A DNA stretch of 64,000 nucleotides from Halococcus saccharolyticus DSM 5350 (GTDB taxonomy: Archaea > Halobacteriota > Halobacteria > Halobacteriales > Halococcaceae), in contig NZ_AOMD01000025.1 in assembly GCF_000336915.1 (NCBI RefSeq), positions 1 to 64,000 on the forward strand, written 5' to 3'. The first letter of the stretch is position 1, and each line of letters begins with the position of its first letter. Both the position numbers and the translations under genes were made by a program. Below, in pieces: positions 25,889 through 34,141 of this stretch. Below the pieces are notes generated by a model. It was given only the letters and a program-made list of their open reading frames with translations. It was not told the DNA's origin and did not search any database.

Positions 25889-27421
25889 ATGACATCCGAT
25901 ACATACGTCGGCGCGATCGATCAGGGAACGACCGGCACGCGGTTCATGATCTTCGACCACGGCGGCGAGGTGGTCGCACAGGCCTACGAGAAACACGAGC
26001 AGATCTATCCCGAACCGGGATGGGTCGAGCACGACCCCGTAGAGATTTGGGAGAAAACCCAAGCTGTCGTGACGGAGGCACTCGACACTGCCGGGCTCGA
26101 CGCCGGCCAGCTCGAAGCGCTCGGGATCACTAACCAGCGCGAGACCACGATGATCTGGGACCGTGATTCGGGGTCGCCGATCTACAACGCGATCGTCTGG
26201 CAGGACCGCCGGACGACCGATCGAGTGGAGGAGCTCGAAGAAGCGGACAAAGTCGAGGACATCAGAGCGAAGACCGGCCTCGAAGCCGACGCGTACTTCT
26301 CGGCGACCAAGGCCGAGTGGCTGCTCGACAACGCCGACCCACTCAAGACCCAGCGCGCCCAACCGGCAGACCTCAGGGACCGCGCCGCCGCCGGCGAACT
26401 CTGTTTCGGGACGATCGACACGTGGCTGATCTGGCAGCTCACCGGGAATCACATCACGGACGTCACGAACGCCTCCCGGACCATGCTGTTCGACATCCAC
26501 GACATGGCGTGGGACGACGAACTCCAGGAGGAGTTCGATGTCCCCGGTGAGATGCTCCCCGAAGTCCGGCCGTCCTCGGACGACGACTTCTACGGGACGA
26601 CCGACGCCGACGGGTTCCTCGGGGCGGAAATCCCGGTCGCGGGCGCACTCGGCGACCAGCAGGCCGCGCTGTTCGGCCAGACCTGCTTCGACGAGGGCGA
26701 CGCGAAGAACACCTACGGCACCGGCTCCTTTTTCCTTCTCAACACCGGCGAAGAGGCCGTCGAGAGCGACCACGGCCTCCTCACGACGGTCGGGTTCCAG
26801 CGCTCGGGCGAGCCCGTCCAGTACGCGCTCGAAGGCGCAATCTTCGTGACGGGGGCGGCGATCGAGTGGCTTGAAGACGTCGGTCTCATCAACAACGCCG
26901 CCCAGACCGCGGACCTCGCCCGCTCAGTGGACTCGACCGACGGGGTGTACTTCGTGCCTGCGTTCACCGGCTTGGGTGCACCTCACTGGGACGGGCGTGC
27001 GCGCGGGACGATCGTCGGGATGACTCGCGGCACCGGCAAGGAACACATCGTCCGCGCGGTGCTCGAATCCATCGCGTTCCAGACCCGGGACGTCGCCGAG
27101 GCGATGGTGGCGGACGCGGGTCTCGACATCAACAGCCTGAAAGTCGACGGCGGCGCGGTGAAAAACGACTTCCTCTGCCAGCAGCAGGCCGACATCGTCG
27201 GGACGGAGATCGTCCGACCCGAGGTCGACGAGACCACGGCACTCGGCTCGGCGTACGCCGCCGGCCTCGCCGTGGGGTACTGGGACGACCCCGAAGAACT
27301 ACGGAACAACTGGCGGGTCGACCGCGAGTTCCCCGCCGACGACGATGCGGACGTCGACGGTCGCTACGAGCGGTGGAGCGAGGCGGTCGAACGGTCGCGC
27401 GACTGGGCGCGGGAGGCTTGA
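25889..27421 (+). CDS. glpK: Glycerol kinase
   Basis: ATP-dependent kinase making sn-glycerol-3-phosphate, 510 residues, full length for FGGY-family GlpK. Motifs: YVGAIDQGTTGTRFMIFD (residues 6-23), ITNQRETTMIWD, AIVWQDRRT, GTIDTWLIWQLTG, GDQQAALFGQTCFDEGDAKN and the C-terminal KVDGGAVKNDFLCQ. The ATG at 25889 is preferred over upstream in-frame codons, because the family starts just before the first strand and an AAGGA lies eight bases before it. One base separates its stop from the next gene. Confidence 0.96.
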   Translation: MTSDTYVGAIDQGTTGTRFMIFDHGGEVVAQAYEKHEQIYPEPGWVEHDPVEIWEKTQAVVTEALDTAGLDAGQLEALGITNQRETTMIWDRDSGSPIYNAIVWQDRRTTDRVEELEEADKVEDIRAKTGLEADAYFSATKAEWLLDNADPLKTQRAQPADLRDRAAAGELCFGTIDTWLIWQLTGNHITDVTNASRTMLFDIHDMAWDDELQEEFDVPGEMLPEVRPSSDDDFYGTTDADGFLGAEIPVAGALGDQQAALFGQTCFDEGDAKNTYGTGSFFLLNTGEEAVESDHGLLTTVGFQRSGEPVQYALEGAIFVTGAAIEWLEDVGLINNAAQTADLARSVDSTDGVYFVPAFTGLGAPHWDGRARGTIVGMTRGTGKEHIVRAVLESIAFQTRDVAEAMVADAGLDINSLKVDGGAVKNDFLCQQQADIVGTEIVRPEVDETTALGSAYAAGLAVGYWDDPEELRNNWRVDREFPADDDADVDGRYERWSEAVERSRDWAREA

Positions 27422-27422
27422 G

Positions 27423-28490
27423 ATGGAGCACCTGCTGCTGCAGATCCCCGTCATCGGAGTGGAAGTCGAGCAGTTCGTGGTCCTGCTCATCGCGGCGCTC
27501 GCCGGTGGTGCGTTCGGCGCAGCCCTCGGTGCGCTGCCCGCGTTCATCTTCACCGGGTTCGCCGTCTTCCTCGGCGAGGGACTCGCGATCCTCGAAGGTA
27601 ATCTCGCCAGTGCCGGCGGTATCGAGGGCGACATCGCCACCGGCGTGACGGGTACGATCGGGTTCGGGATGGTCTTCGGCCCGCATATCGCCTTCGCTGG
27701 CGGGGTGGCGGCGACGGCGTACGCCGGGAAGAAGTATCCCGAGATGAACCCCGCCGGGTGGGACTACCACTTCGGGAAGGACATCCTGTACGCGTTCGGG
27801 ACGAAACCCGACATCCTCGCAGTCGGTGCCGTCTTCGGGGCCGTCGGGATGCTCATCAACCAACTCGCAGCCGGGATCGGGTTCCCGACCGACGGGATCG
27901 CGCTCTCGGTGTTCCTGACGGCGATGCTCGCCCGCGTCGTCTTCGACTACCCGTTGATCGGTCCCAGATCCGGGTCCTCCATCTTCGACATGTCGCCGTT
28001 CGAGCGAGAGGAGGAGCGCGCGGTGGCGGACGGCGGGACGGAAGTCCGGCTGGCGACCGAGCCGTGGCTCCCTCACCAGTACCAGTGGTCCGGCGTCGCC
28101 GTGATCGGTCTCGTCGCGGGGCTTCTCGGTGGGTTCATCTACATCGAGACCGGCAGCATCTTCCTCGGCTACGCGTTCTCCGCGATGAGTCTCCTCTTTC
28201 TCAATCTCGGCGTCGAGAAGATCCCGGTCACCCACCACATCACGCTGTTGGGATCGGTGGGTGCCGTGATCGCGACCGCGATGGGCACCGGCCCGGTCGT
28301 GGCGCTGCTCGCTGCCGGTGTCTTCGGCACGATCAGCGGGCTCTTCGGCGAGGTGACCCAGCGGATCTTCTACTCGCACTCGGGGACCCACGTCGATCCG
28401 CCGGCGATGGCGATCGCGCTGTCCATGTTCATCGTCGGCGTCCTGTTCCTCCTCGGCGTCATTCCCTCCTCGGGCTACTTGGGGCTCTGA
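27423..28490 (+). CDS. Multi-spanning membrane protein of the glycerol operon (putative facilitator)
   Basis: Integral membrane protein of 355 residues with about nine hydrophobic segments, starting one base after the glpK stop. It is not an aquaporin: no NPA motif is present. In Haloferax the gene after glpK encodes a membrane protein proposed to facilitate glycerol uptake, and this protein occupies the same place; the role is therefore inferred from context. Notable loops are FAGGVAATAYAGKKYPEMNPAGWDYH and RIFYSHSGTHVDPPAMAIA, with conserved-looking His and Asp residues. Confidence 0.65.
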   Translation: MEHLLLQIPVIGVEVEQFVVLLIAALAGGAFGAALGALPAFIFTGFAVFLGEGLAILEGNLASAGGIEGDIATGVTGTIGFGMVFGPHIAFAGGVAATAYAGKKYPEMNPAGWDYHFGKDILYAFGTKPDILAVGAVFGAVGMLINQLAAGIGFPTDGIALSVFLTAMLARVVFDYPLIGPRSGSSIFDMSPFEREEERAVADGGTEVRLATEPWLPHQYQWSGVAVIGLVAGLLGGFIYIETGSIFLGYAFSAMSLLFLNLGVEKIPVTHHITLLGSVGAVIATAMGTGPVVALLAAGVFGTISGLFGEVTQRIFYSHSGTHVDPPAMAIALSMFIVGVLFLLGVIPSSGYLGL

Positions 28491-28494
28491 AACC

Positions 28495-28674
28495 ATGTCA
28501 CACGTCGCAGAAAAACCCGAACTGTACGTCTGTCGGGACTGTCAGAGCGTGTTCGTCGGGGACGTCTCGGAAGGATCGACCCCTGAAGACCACACGTATA
28601 GCGCGCCCGGAGAGTGTTCCGGGTGTGGAAACACCGAGTTCATCGAGATCGAGGAGTACCCACACTTCGGCTGA
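28495..28674 (+). CDS. Small zinc-ribbon protein (59 residues)
   Basis: Short acidic protein with two CxxC knuckles: YVCRDCQSVF (residues 11-20) and ECSGCGNTEF (40-49), a zinc-ribbon or rubredoxin-like fold. It starts four bases after the stop of the membrane protein, so it is probably the last gene of the glpK operon. No function can be assigned; candidates are a metal-binding regulator or an accessory factor of the uptake protein. Confidence 0.75.
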   Translation: MSHVAEKPELYVCRDCQSVFVGDVSEGSTPEDHTYSAPGECSGCGNTEFIEIEEYPHFG

Positions 28675-28806
28675 GAGACTGATATCCTGGTCGAGGGATG
28701 TGATCGCACGACGCGAATGCGTTCCCCGAGCCGTCGCTCGGAAACGGCGGTGGACGAGTACTGAGAGTAACGAAAGGTAGTTGCTTCGCGAACGCCGGGA
28801 TCGAGT

Positions 28807-29652
28807 ATGCGCATCGCAGTGCCCAACAAGGGCCGCCTGCACGATCCGACGATCGACGTGCTCGAACGCGCCGGGCTCCACGTTGCCGACGGCGCGGATC
28901 GAAAACTCTACGCCGAGACGGTCGATCCCGAGGTCACAGTCCTGTTCGTTCGTGCCGCCGACATTCCGGAGTACGTCGCCGACGGCGCGGCCGACGTCGG
29001 GATCACCGGGTTGGATCAGGTTCGCGAAGCTGGCGTCGACCTGCACGACCTGCTCGATCTCGGCTACGGCACCTGCCGGCTCGTGCTCGCCGCCCCCGAG
29101 AAAAGCGCGGTTGAGTCGGTCGACGATCTCGCCGGCGGCACCGTCGCGACGGAGTTCCCGAACGTCGCCCGCGACTTTTTCGCCGAGCGAGGGATCGATC
29201 CCGCGATCGTGGAGGTCTCTGGTGCGACCGAGCTCACGCCCCACGTCGACGTCGCCGACGCGATCATCGACATCACCTCGACAGGGACCACGCTCGCGGT
29301 CAACAACCTCGCGATCGTCGAGGAGGTACTCCAGAGTTCGGTTCGGCTGGTCGCCCGCCCCGACGTCGCCGACGACCCGAAAGTCGAGGAGGTCGCGACC
29401 GCGCTCGCGTCGGTGATCTCGGCCGACGACAAGCGCTACCTGATGATGAACGTCCCGACCGACCGGCTCGACGACGTTCGCGAGGTCATCCCCGGTCTCG
29501 GTGGCCCCACCGTGATGGACATCGCGGGCGACGATGCAGTCGCGGTCCATGCGGTGGTCGACGAGGACGACGTCTTCACGACGATCAACGACGTCAAAGG
29601 AATGGGCGCGAGCGACGTCCTTGTGACCGAGATCGAACGTCTCGTCGAATAG
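28807..29652 (+). CDS. hisG: ATP phosphoribosyltransferase, long form
   Basis: First enzyme of histidine synthesis (ATP + PRPP to phosphoribosyl-ATP), 281 residues. The N-terminus [14 protein letters not shown], the segment [19 protein letters not shown] and the PRPP-binding [18 protein letters not shown] are typical of HisG. The C-terminal ACT-like domain (about 205-281, ending in [11 protein letters not shown]) marks the long form, which is feedback-inhibited by histidine. No other his gene is adjacent, as usual in haloarchaea. Confidence 0.93.
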   Translation: MRIAVPNKGRLHDPTIDVLERAGLHVADGADRKLYAETVDPEVTVLFVRAADIPEYVADGAADVGITGLDQVREAGVDLHDLLDLGYGTCRLVLAAPEKSAVESVDDLAGGTVATEFPNVARDFFAERGIDPAIVEVSGATELTPHVDVADAIIDITSTGTTLAVNNLAIVEEVLQSSVRLVARPDVADDPKVEEVATALASVISADDKRYLMMNVPTDRLDDVREVIPGLGGPTVMDIAGDDAVAVHAVVDEDDVFTTINDVKGMGASDVLVTEIERLVE

Positions 29653-29710
29653 CGACGGCGTCGCGAACCCGATCGGCGGGAACGAGCGACGAGTCGTTCG
29701 ATCGGATTGG

Positions 29711-30085
29711 TCAGGTCGGGGCGGTCCCGAGGAGACGAACGAGGCTGAGCGTCGCGATCGTCAGGAGGATGCTGACGACGAGATGGACGAACGTGACGAG
29801 TCCCGTCGTTCGATATCGGAGCCGATAGACGTATCGGATGACGACGAAATCGACCGCGAGCGCCACGACGAACGCGATCGCTCCGTACTGCTGGAGCAGG
29901 AGGACGACCACCGCGATGGCGACCCCGACGATCCCCGCCCGACGAAGCGGCACGTCACCGAGGACGTTCCGTGCGGCGATGTGGGCGGTCACCGAGTAGA
30001 CGACCGCGAAGAGAACGAAGCTACCGAGATAGGCGAGCGGACCGCCAGCGGTCGGCGAGACCTGTAGCACGGCGGCCCCGATCAT
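29711..30085 (-). CDS. Small hydrophobic membrane protein, hypothetical
   Basis: Protein of 124 residues, mostly hydrophobic, with about four membrane helices (around residues 12-35, 45-62, 65-85 and 98-118). A central Asp lies in VVALAVDFVVIRYVYRL. The frame is open upstream, but that part is basic and not protein-like; the ATG at 30085 begins the hydrophobic region. Unknown function; convergent with hisG. Confidence 0.7.
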   Translation of the reverse strand: MIGAAVLQVSPTAGGPLAYLGSFVLFAVVYSVTAHIAARNVLGDVPLRRAGIVGVAIAVVVLLLQQYGAIAFVVALAVDFVVIRYVYRLRYRTTGLVTFVHLVVSILLTIATLSLVRLLGTAPT

Positions 30086-30275
30086 GGACGACGATCCGCC
30101 CCGCGGCGGCTTGTGTCTGGCTATTTCCGTCGGTGGGGCGTCCGGCGAGCACGAACGACGCGTACGCTGCCGGCTGTGAATCCACGCAAAGACACGCCAC
30201 CACGAGGCGGCGCAGTTCGGCAACTTCGTTCGGAAGGCAGATCGTGCCAGTTCAAGGAGTATCGAGGCACAGAAC

Positions 30276-30284
30276 TATATTCAA
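30276..30284 (+). promoter_or_regulatory. TATA-like box of the hypothetical membrane protein gene at 30305
   Basis: CTATATTCA centred about 25 bases before the ATG at 30305; leaderless spacing. Confidence 0.5.
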
Positions 30285-30304
30285 CGTGCCGATAGCTCCA
30301 CGTG

Positions 30305-31255
30305 ATGGCGGATACGATCCTTCTTGGAATTGCTGGCGTGGTGATTTTCCAGTTCATCCTCGGGCTTTTCATCTACATGGACGCCAATCGGCGCGAGCTC
30401 GATCATTCTGGAATGTATTTTTATGGAGTCTCGATCCCGATTGTCGGATTCCTTATCCTTGCAGCGTATCTCTCGCGCCGCGAGGAGTTGCCGACCCAGG
30501 ATTTCGCCCCACCAACGGCAACCGAAACAGCAACCGACGGGGTCTGGACCATCGAAAACCGAGGGCTTCGCCGACTTCCCCGCCGACTCGTGTACACCAT
30601 CCAGGACGGACAAACACTCTGGCGGGTGGCAGTCACCGGTCCGCCGATCCTGTTGACGCTCTCCGCCCTTGTGGATGCACGCATTGCCACCGCGTTGTCC
30701 GGGTTCTGCTGTCTGTTCTGGCTGACGTATTTGGGCACCGCCAATGCGTTCACCGACACGACCATCCGACTCGATCCGGCGGACGGCACGATTCAGATGA
30801 CGTGGCGGGGCGGAGACCATCCACTCTCACCGAGCGGTTCCGAACAGGAGGTCGATCTCGCCGGCGTCCAGCGAGTGGAACTCCGTCGCGTCGGTACGCA
30901 ACCGCTGGCCATACTCCGGTACGAAGCCCGATTTTCCGTCAAGCCGAGAGCGGTTCTCGTTCCCGCCAGCCAGTTGGATGTCCTTCGAGAGCTGTTCGCC
31001 TCTCACGACATCCCGATTCGTGATCGCATCGAAGAAGGGACCAGCAAAGCCGTCGTCCGGCGACGGAACGCGGAGGGGCTGATCTCCCTCGTCATCATCC
31101 CGTTCGGTGCCGGAGTCGTCTGGCCGCAGTTCTTTTTCATAGGGCCGGTGGTAGCTCTCGCGTTCTTCATCGCACTGTGGCTCGTAGTGAAATGGTCCGT
31201 CGGCATGTTCGACCGCATCCGATCCCTCCTCACAGCGTTCTCTGATCAATACTGA
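30305..31255 (+). CDS. Membrane protein with soluble middle domain, hypothetical
   Basis: Protein of 316 residues with two N-terminal helices (about residues 6-24 and 36-54), a soluble stretch, two further helices (about 107-125 and 127-143), a beta-rich domain (about 150-260) and C-terminal helices (LIIPFGAGVVWPQFFFIGPVVALAFFIALW... region). Less acidic and somewhat less GC-rich than its neighbours. ATG 30305 preferred over the GTG just before it. Family not recognised. Confidence 0.7.
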   Translation: MADTILLGIAGVVIFQFILGLFIYMDANRRELDHSGMYFYGVSIPIVGFLILAAYLSRREELPTQDFAPPTATETATDGVWTIENRGLRRLPRRLVYTIQDGQTLWRVAVTGPPILLTLSALVDARIATALSGFCCLFWLTYLGTANAFTDTTIRLDPADGTIQMTWRGGDHPLSPSGSEQEVDLAGVQRVELRRVGTQPLAILRYEARFSVKPRAVLVPASQLDVLRELFASHDIPIRDRIEEGTSKAVVRRRNAEGLISLVIIPFGAGVVWPQFFFIGPVVALAFFIALWLVVKWSVGMFDRIRSLLTAFSDQY

Positions 31256-31273
31256 CGACTGAATCGTAGGCTC

Positions 31274-31294
31274 CGGAGACTGATCGTGTCTCCG
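31274..31294 (+). terminator. Hairpin after the membrane protein gene
   Basis: CGGAGAC (31274-31280) and GTCTCCG (31288-31294) form a perfect 7-bp stem with a 7-base loop, about 20 bases after the stop at 31255. No clear T-run follows, so it may be an mRNA 3' end structure rather than a terminator. Confidence 0.4.
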
Positions 31295-31349
31295 AACGTC
31301 TTCGCACACTTCCCACATGCATATGTATGAACAGTGCTACTGGTTCGGT

Positions 31350-31673
31350 ATGAGCACCCCTACCGACGACGTCGGGTCGATCTCGCTCCGGCGCGCGGAC
31401 TTCCTCGCCGTGCTCTGGGCTGCGATGGGTATTTTCTGGCTGGTGAGCGCACTCGGAGACGGACTTCCAGCCAAACTGCTCTCGGCCGACACATTCTTTA
31501 TCGCCAATGGAATCTTCATGTTCGGGATAGCAGTGTACTATCGCCGCCGGCCCGATTCCGTCCGCCGAGGACACGAACCGACTCCGACGTCGTGGCTCGT
31601 CCTTGGCGGTGCGGTGATCGGCGTGCTCGCACTCTTCTTCGTCGTGGTGGTGGCAGTCCAGGCTGGAATCTGA
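31350..31673 (+). CDS. Small membrane protein, hypothetical
   Basis: Protein of 107 residues with three hydrophobic segments (about residues 20-36, 45-62 and 85-106). Start taken at the ATG at 31350 (MSTPTDDVGSISL), about 30 bases after a TATA-like ATATGTATGA (31321-31330). Two earlier in-frame ATG codons exist but fall on the promoter. Function unknown. Confidence 0.65.
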   Translation: MSTPTDDVGSISLRRADFLAVLWAAMGIFWLVSALGDGLPAKLLSADTFFIANGIFMFGIAVYYRRRPDSVRRGHEPTPTSWLVLGGAVIGVLALFFVVVVAVQAGI

Positions 31674-31686
31674 ACGGATCGAACGC

Positions 31687-32106
31687 CTACTGCTCTCCCG
31701 CGTGCTCGGAGCCGTCAGCCCCGTCCACGACGGCGGTGGCCTCGACTTCCACAAGCAGGTCGGGATCGATCAGCCGCGCGACCTCGACCATGCTGGTCGC
31801 GGGGCGAACGTCGCCGAAGACTTCTCGATGAGCTGCACCGATCGCTTCCCAGTCGTCGATATCGGTGACGTACAGCCGAGTGCGAACCACGTCCCCGATC
31901 GCCGCATCCGCGTCTTCGAGCGCACGCTCGACGTTCGAGAGCGCGTGGACGGTCTGTTCGTACGGATCATCAACACCGACGATCGCGCCGTTCTCGTCGG
32001 TAGCGGTCGTCCCCGAGACATGAATCTGGGGTCCGGCACGCACGGCGCGCGAGTAGCCCACCTGCGATTCCCACTCGGTACCGGTCGAGACGTGCTCGCG
32101 GTTCAT
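31687..32106 (-). CDS. RidA / YjgF family protein
   Basis: Small enamine/imine deaminase-like protein, about 139 residues, of the RidA family. Features: VRAGPQIHVSGTTATDENG (about residues 22-40), the helix QTVHALSNVERALEDADA, and the active-site region RPATSMVEVARLIDPDLLVE with the conserved Arg. The family removes reactive 2-aminoacrylate or hydrolyses related intermediates; the substrate here is not known. In-frame ATGs at 32118, 32109 and 32106 are alternatives. Confidence 0.85.
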   Translation of the reverse strand: MNREHVSTGTEWESQVGYSRAVRAGPQIHVSGTTATDENGAIVGVDDPYEQTVHALSNVERALEDADAAIGDVVRTRLYVTDIDDWEAIGAAHREVFGDVRPATSMVEVARLIDPDLLVEVEATAVVDGADGSEHAGEQ

Positions 32107-32142
32107 CATACCGCCCATCCGGCAGGCAGGAACAAAAGTATC

Positions 32143-32158
32143 GCAGCGTCACCGCTGC
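32143..32158. promoter_or_regulatory. Perfect inverted repeat in the RidA / zinc-ribbon divergent gap
   Basis: GCAGCG (32143-32148), spacer TCAC, CGCTGC (32153-32158), between the divergent RidA and zinc-ribbon genes. Candidate operator or hairpin; function inferred. Confidence 0.35.
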
Positions 32159-32248
32159 AACGACATCGATCGAGGCCTCGCTGGTGCGATCGTATTGCAG
32201 GCATTTGCAAACGATAGGTACATGATGGCATACAACATATCAGTTGGT

Positions 32249-32422
32249 ATGACCAGGGCCGACGATCTCAGACGGGAACGCGACGCCGAGAATCGAGATC
32301 AGGATCGGTACGCGTGCGAGAACTGTGGACTGGCGCTGGAGACCGAAGACGCGTGTCCGGAGTGTGGCAGCACCAGTATCGTACCGATGGCGGAGATCAT
32401 CAACCCGGAGTTCAGGGAGTGA
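32249..32422 (+). CDS. Small zinc-ribbon protein (57 residues)
   Basis: Acidic protein with one zinc-ribbon: YACENCGLALETEDACPECGS (about residues 21-41; split by an acidic turn). The start is the ATG at 32249 (MTRADDLRRERDAENRDQDR); further upstream ATGs lie in an AT-richer promoter-like stretch (TACAACATAT). Similar proteins are common next to basal transcription genes in haloarchaea; here it is convergent with tbp. Function unknown. Confidence 0.7.
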   Translation: MTRADDLRRERDAENRDQDRYACENCGLALETEDACPECGSTSIVPMAEIINPEFRE

Positions 32423-32452
32423 GACGGCCGCAGAAATCGCGACAGAGAAGCG

Positions 32453-33022
32453 TTATCCGTCGAGGAGACCAAGATCGTCGAGTCGGTCGGTGATCTTGTC
32501 GACCGCGTGTTCAGCGTCGGCGGGCTCCTTCCCACCAGTGATGACGAGCTTGCCCGAGCCGAAGAGCAGGGCGACCACTTCGGGGTCGTCGAGCCGGTAG
32601 ACGAGACCGGGGAACTGTTCGGGTTCGTACTCGATGTTCTCGAGACCGAGGCCGATCGCGATCGCGTTCAGATTGAGGGTTTTCTGGAGATCGGCGCTCG
32701 TGACGATGTTCTGGACCACGATCTCGGGGTCGTCCTCGACACGGATTTCGAGGTCGCGGAGCTTGTCGAAGACGATCTCCAGACTCTCGTGGACGTCGGC
32801 GGTGCTTTTCGCCCCGGTGCAGACGATCTTGCCCGACCGGAAGATCAGCGCGGCGGATTTGGGCTCCTGGGTTCGATAAACCAGGCCGGGGAACTGTTCG
32901 GGGTCGTAGTCAGCCCCTTCGAGGTCCATCGCCACGCTCTGGAGATCGAGCTCCTGGCCGATACCCGTCGACGCCACAACGTTCTCGATGTTGATCGTCT
33001 CCTTGGGGTCTTGGGCAGACAT
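32453..33022 (-). CDS. tbp: TATA-box-binding protein
   Basis: General transcription factor of 189 residues that bends promoter DNA and recruits TFB. Two direct repeats of the saddle fold are visible: IENVVASTGIGQELDL...FPGLVYR...SGKIVCTGAKS (first) and VQNIVTSADLQKTLNL...FPGLVYRLDDP...SGKLVITGGKE (second). Acidic C-terminal tail as in haloarchaea. The start ATG 33022 lies about 31 bases from the TTATAA at 33051-33056. Haloarchaea often hold several tbp copies; whether this is the main one is unknown. Confidence 0.96.
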   Translation of the reverse strand: MSAQDPKETINIENVVASTGIGQELDLQSVAMDLEGADYDPEQFPGLVYRTQEPKSAALIFRSGKIVCTGAKSTADVHESLEIVFDKLRDLEIRVEDDPEIVVQNIVTSADLQKTLNLNAIAIGLGLENIEYEPEQFPGLVYRLDDPEVVALLFGSGKLVITGGKEPADAEHAVDKITDRLDDLGLLDG

Positions 33023-33050
33023 GACTCGTCTTAAAGCTCGTATTTAAGGC

Positions 33051-33056
33051 TTATAA
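33051..33056. promoter_or_regulatory. Symmetric TATA box between tbp and the tRNA methyltransferase
   Basis: The palindromic TTATAA is nearly equidistant from the tbp ATG (about 31 bases) and the GTG at 33083 of the divergent gene (about 30 bases). Both distances fit leaderless transcripts, so one box may serve both genes. A second AT-rich stretch (TATTTAAG at 33041-33048) is closer to tbp. Confidence 0.55.
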
Positions 33057-33082
33057 AGATTGGTGTCGCAGCCTGATAGGTC

Positions 33083-34117
33083 GTGGTGACGACCGCTCCG
33101 CCGATCAACAGCGTCATACTCTACACCGACCCAGCTTCGCGCGTGTACGTGTTCGAACTCGGCGGGGAGGACGACGCGTTCGCCGCCCGCGAGGCAGCGA
33201 GCGCGGCGACCGATGTCGAGGTCGTCGCGCCGGGACTCGCGCTCGCCTGCGAGGTCGAACACGAACGGGTCCGAACGCTCGCGTACACTCACCGGGCGAG
33301 TCGGCTGATCGGTCGAACCAACGCCACCGTTTCGGACGCCACGGCACTCCTCGGCGACGCGGCGCTCGACGTCGAAGGAACGGTCGCGGTCCGGGCGCGC
33401 GACGTGCGCCGCACGACCGGGATCGACACCCCGACCGTCGAACGACGCCTCGGTGGCGTACTCACCGACCGGGGGTTCGCGGTCGATCTCGACGACCCCG
33501 ATCACGAGCTCCGGGCGCTGTTCGCGGACGGGACCTGCGTACTCGGGTGGCTCGTCACGGAGAGCGTCCGGGACTTCGGCCCGCGCAAACCCACCAAGAA
33601 ACCCTTCTTCAAACCCGGGTCGATGGACCCGTTGCTCGCACGCGCCCTCGTCAACATCGCGGGCGCGCGGTCCGGACATCGGCTCGTCGATCCGATGTGC
33701 GGCACAGGAGGTATCCTCGTCGAGGCGGGGCTCGTCGGGGCGTGCGTCGTCGGCTTCGACACCCAGGCGACGATGGCCCGCGGCGCGGCGCGAAATCTCA
33801 CACACTACCTCGACGGCGAAGGTGGTCCCGGATTCGCTACCGCGCAATCCGACGCGACCAGACTGCCGCTGTGTGACGACGCGGCCGACGCCGTCGTGTT
33901 CGACGCACCGTACGGCCGCCAGTCGAAGATCGAGGGCGATCTCGATGGCGTGGTGGCCGGTGCGCTCACGGAAGCACGGCGGATCGCCGACCGGGCCGTG
34001 GTGGTCGGCGATCAGCCGTGGACGACTGCGGCGCGCGAGGCGGACTGGAACGTCGAGGCAACCTTCGAACGACGGGTCCACCGCTCGCTGGTGCGCCACA
34101 TTGCGATCCTCGGCTGA
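33083..34117 (+). CDS. tRNA (guanine10-N2)-methyltransferase, THUMP type
   Basis: SAM-dependent enzyme of 344 residues that methylates G10 in archaeal tRNA (Trm-G10 family). An N-terminal THUMP-like RNA-binding part is followed by the methyltransferase core with LVDPMCGTGGILVEAGLVGA (about residues 195-214) and the catalytic DAPYGR, a variant of the N-methyltransferase motif DPPY. GTG 33083 or GTG 33086 are alternative starts. Divergent from tbp, sharing its promoter region. Confidence 0.85.
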   Translation: MVTTAPPINSVILYTDPASRVYVFELGGEDDAFAAREAASAATDVEVVAPGLALACEVEHERVRTLAYTHRASRLIGRTNATVSDATALLGDAALDVEGTVAVRARDVRRTTGIDTPTVERRLGGVLTDRGFAVDLDDPDHELRALFADGTCVLGWLVTESVRDFGPRKPTKKPFFKPGSMDPLLARALVNIAGARSGHRLVDPMCGTGGILVEAGLVGACVVGFDTQATMARGAARNLTHYLDGEGGPGFATAQSDATRLPLCDDAADAVVFDAPYGRQSKIEGDLDGVVAGALTEARRIADRAVVVGDQPWTTAAREADWNVEATFERRVHRSLVRHIAILG

Positions 34118-34141
34118 GGCGCAGATCGCCGGTCTCGAACC

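Noticed and set aside
31317-31349. Earlier start of the small membrane protein at 31317
   Set aside because: The extra residues would be encoded by the TATA-like ATATGTATGA stretch, which lies at the right distance to be the promoter of the ATG at 31350.
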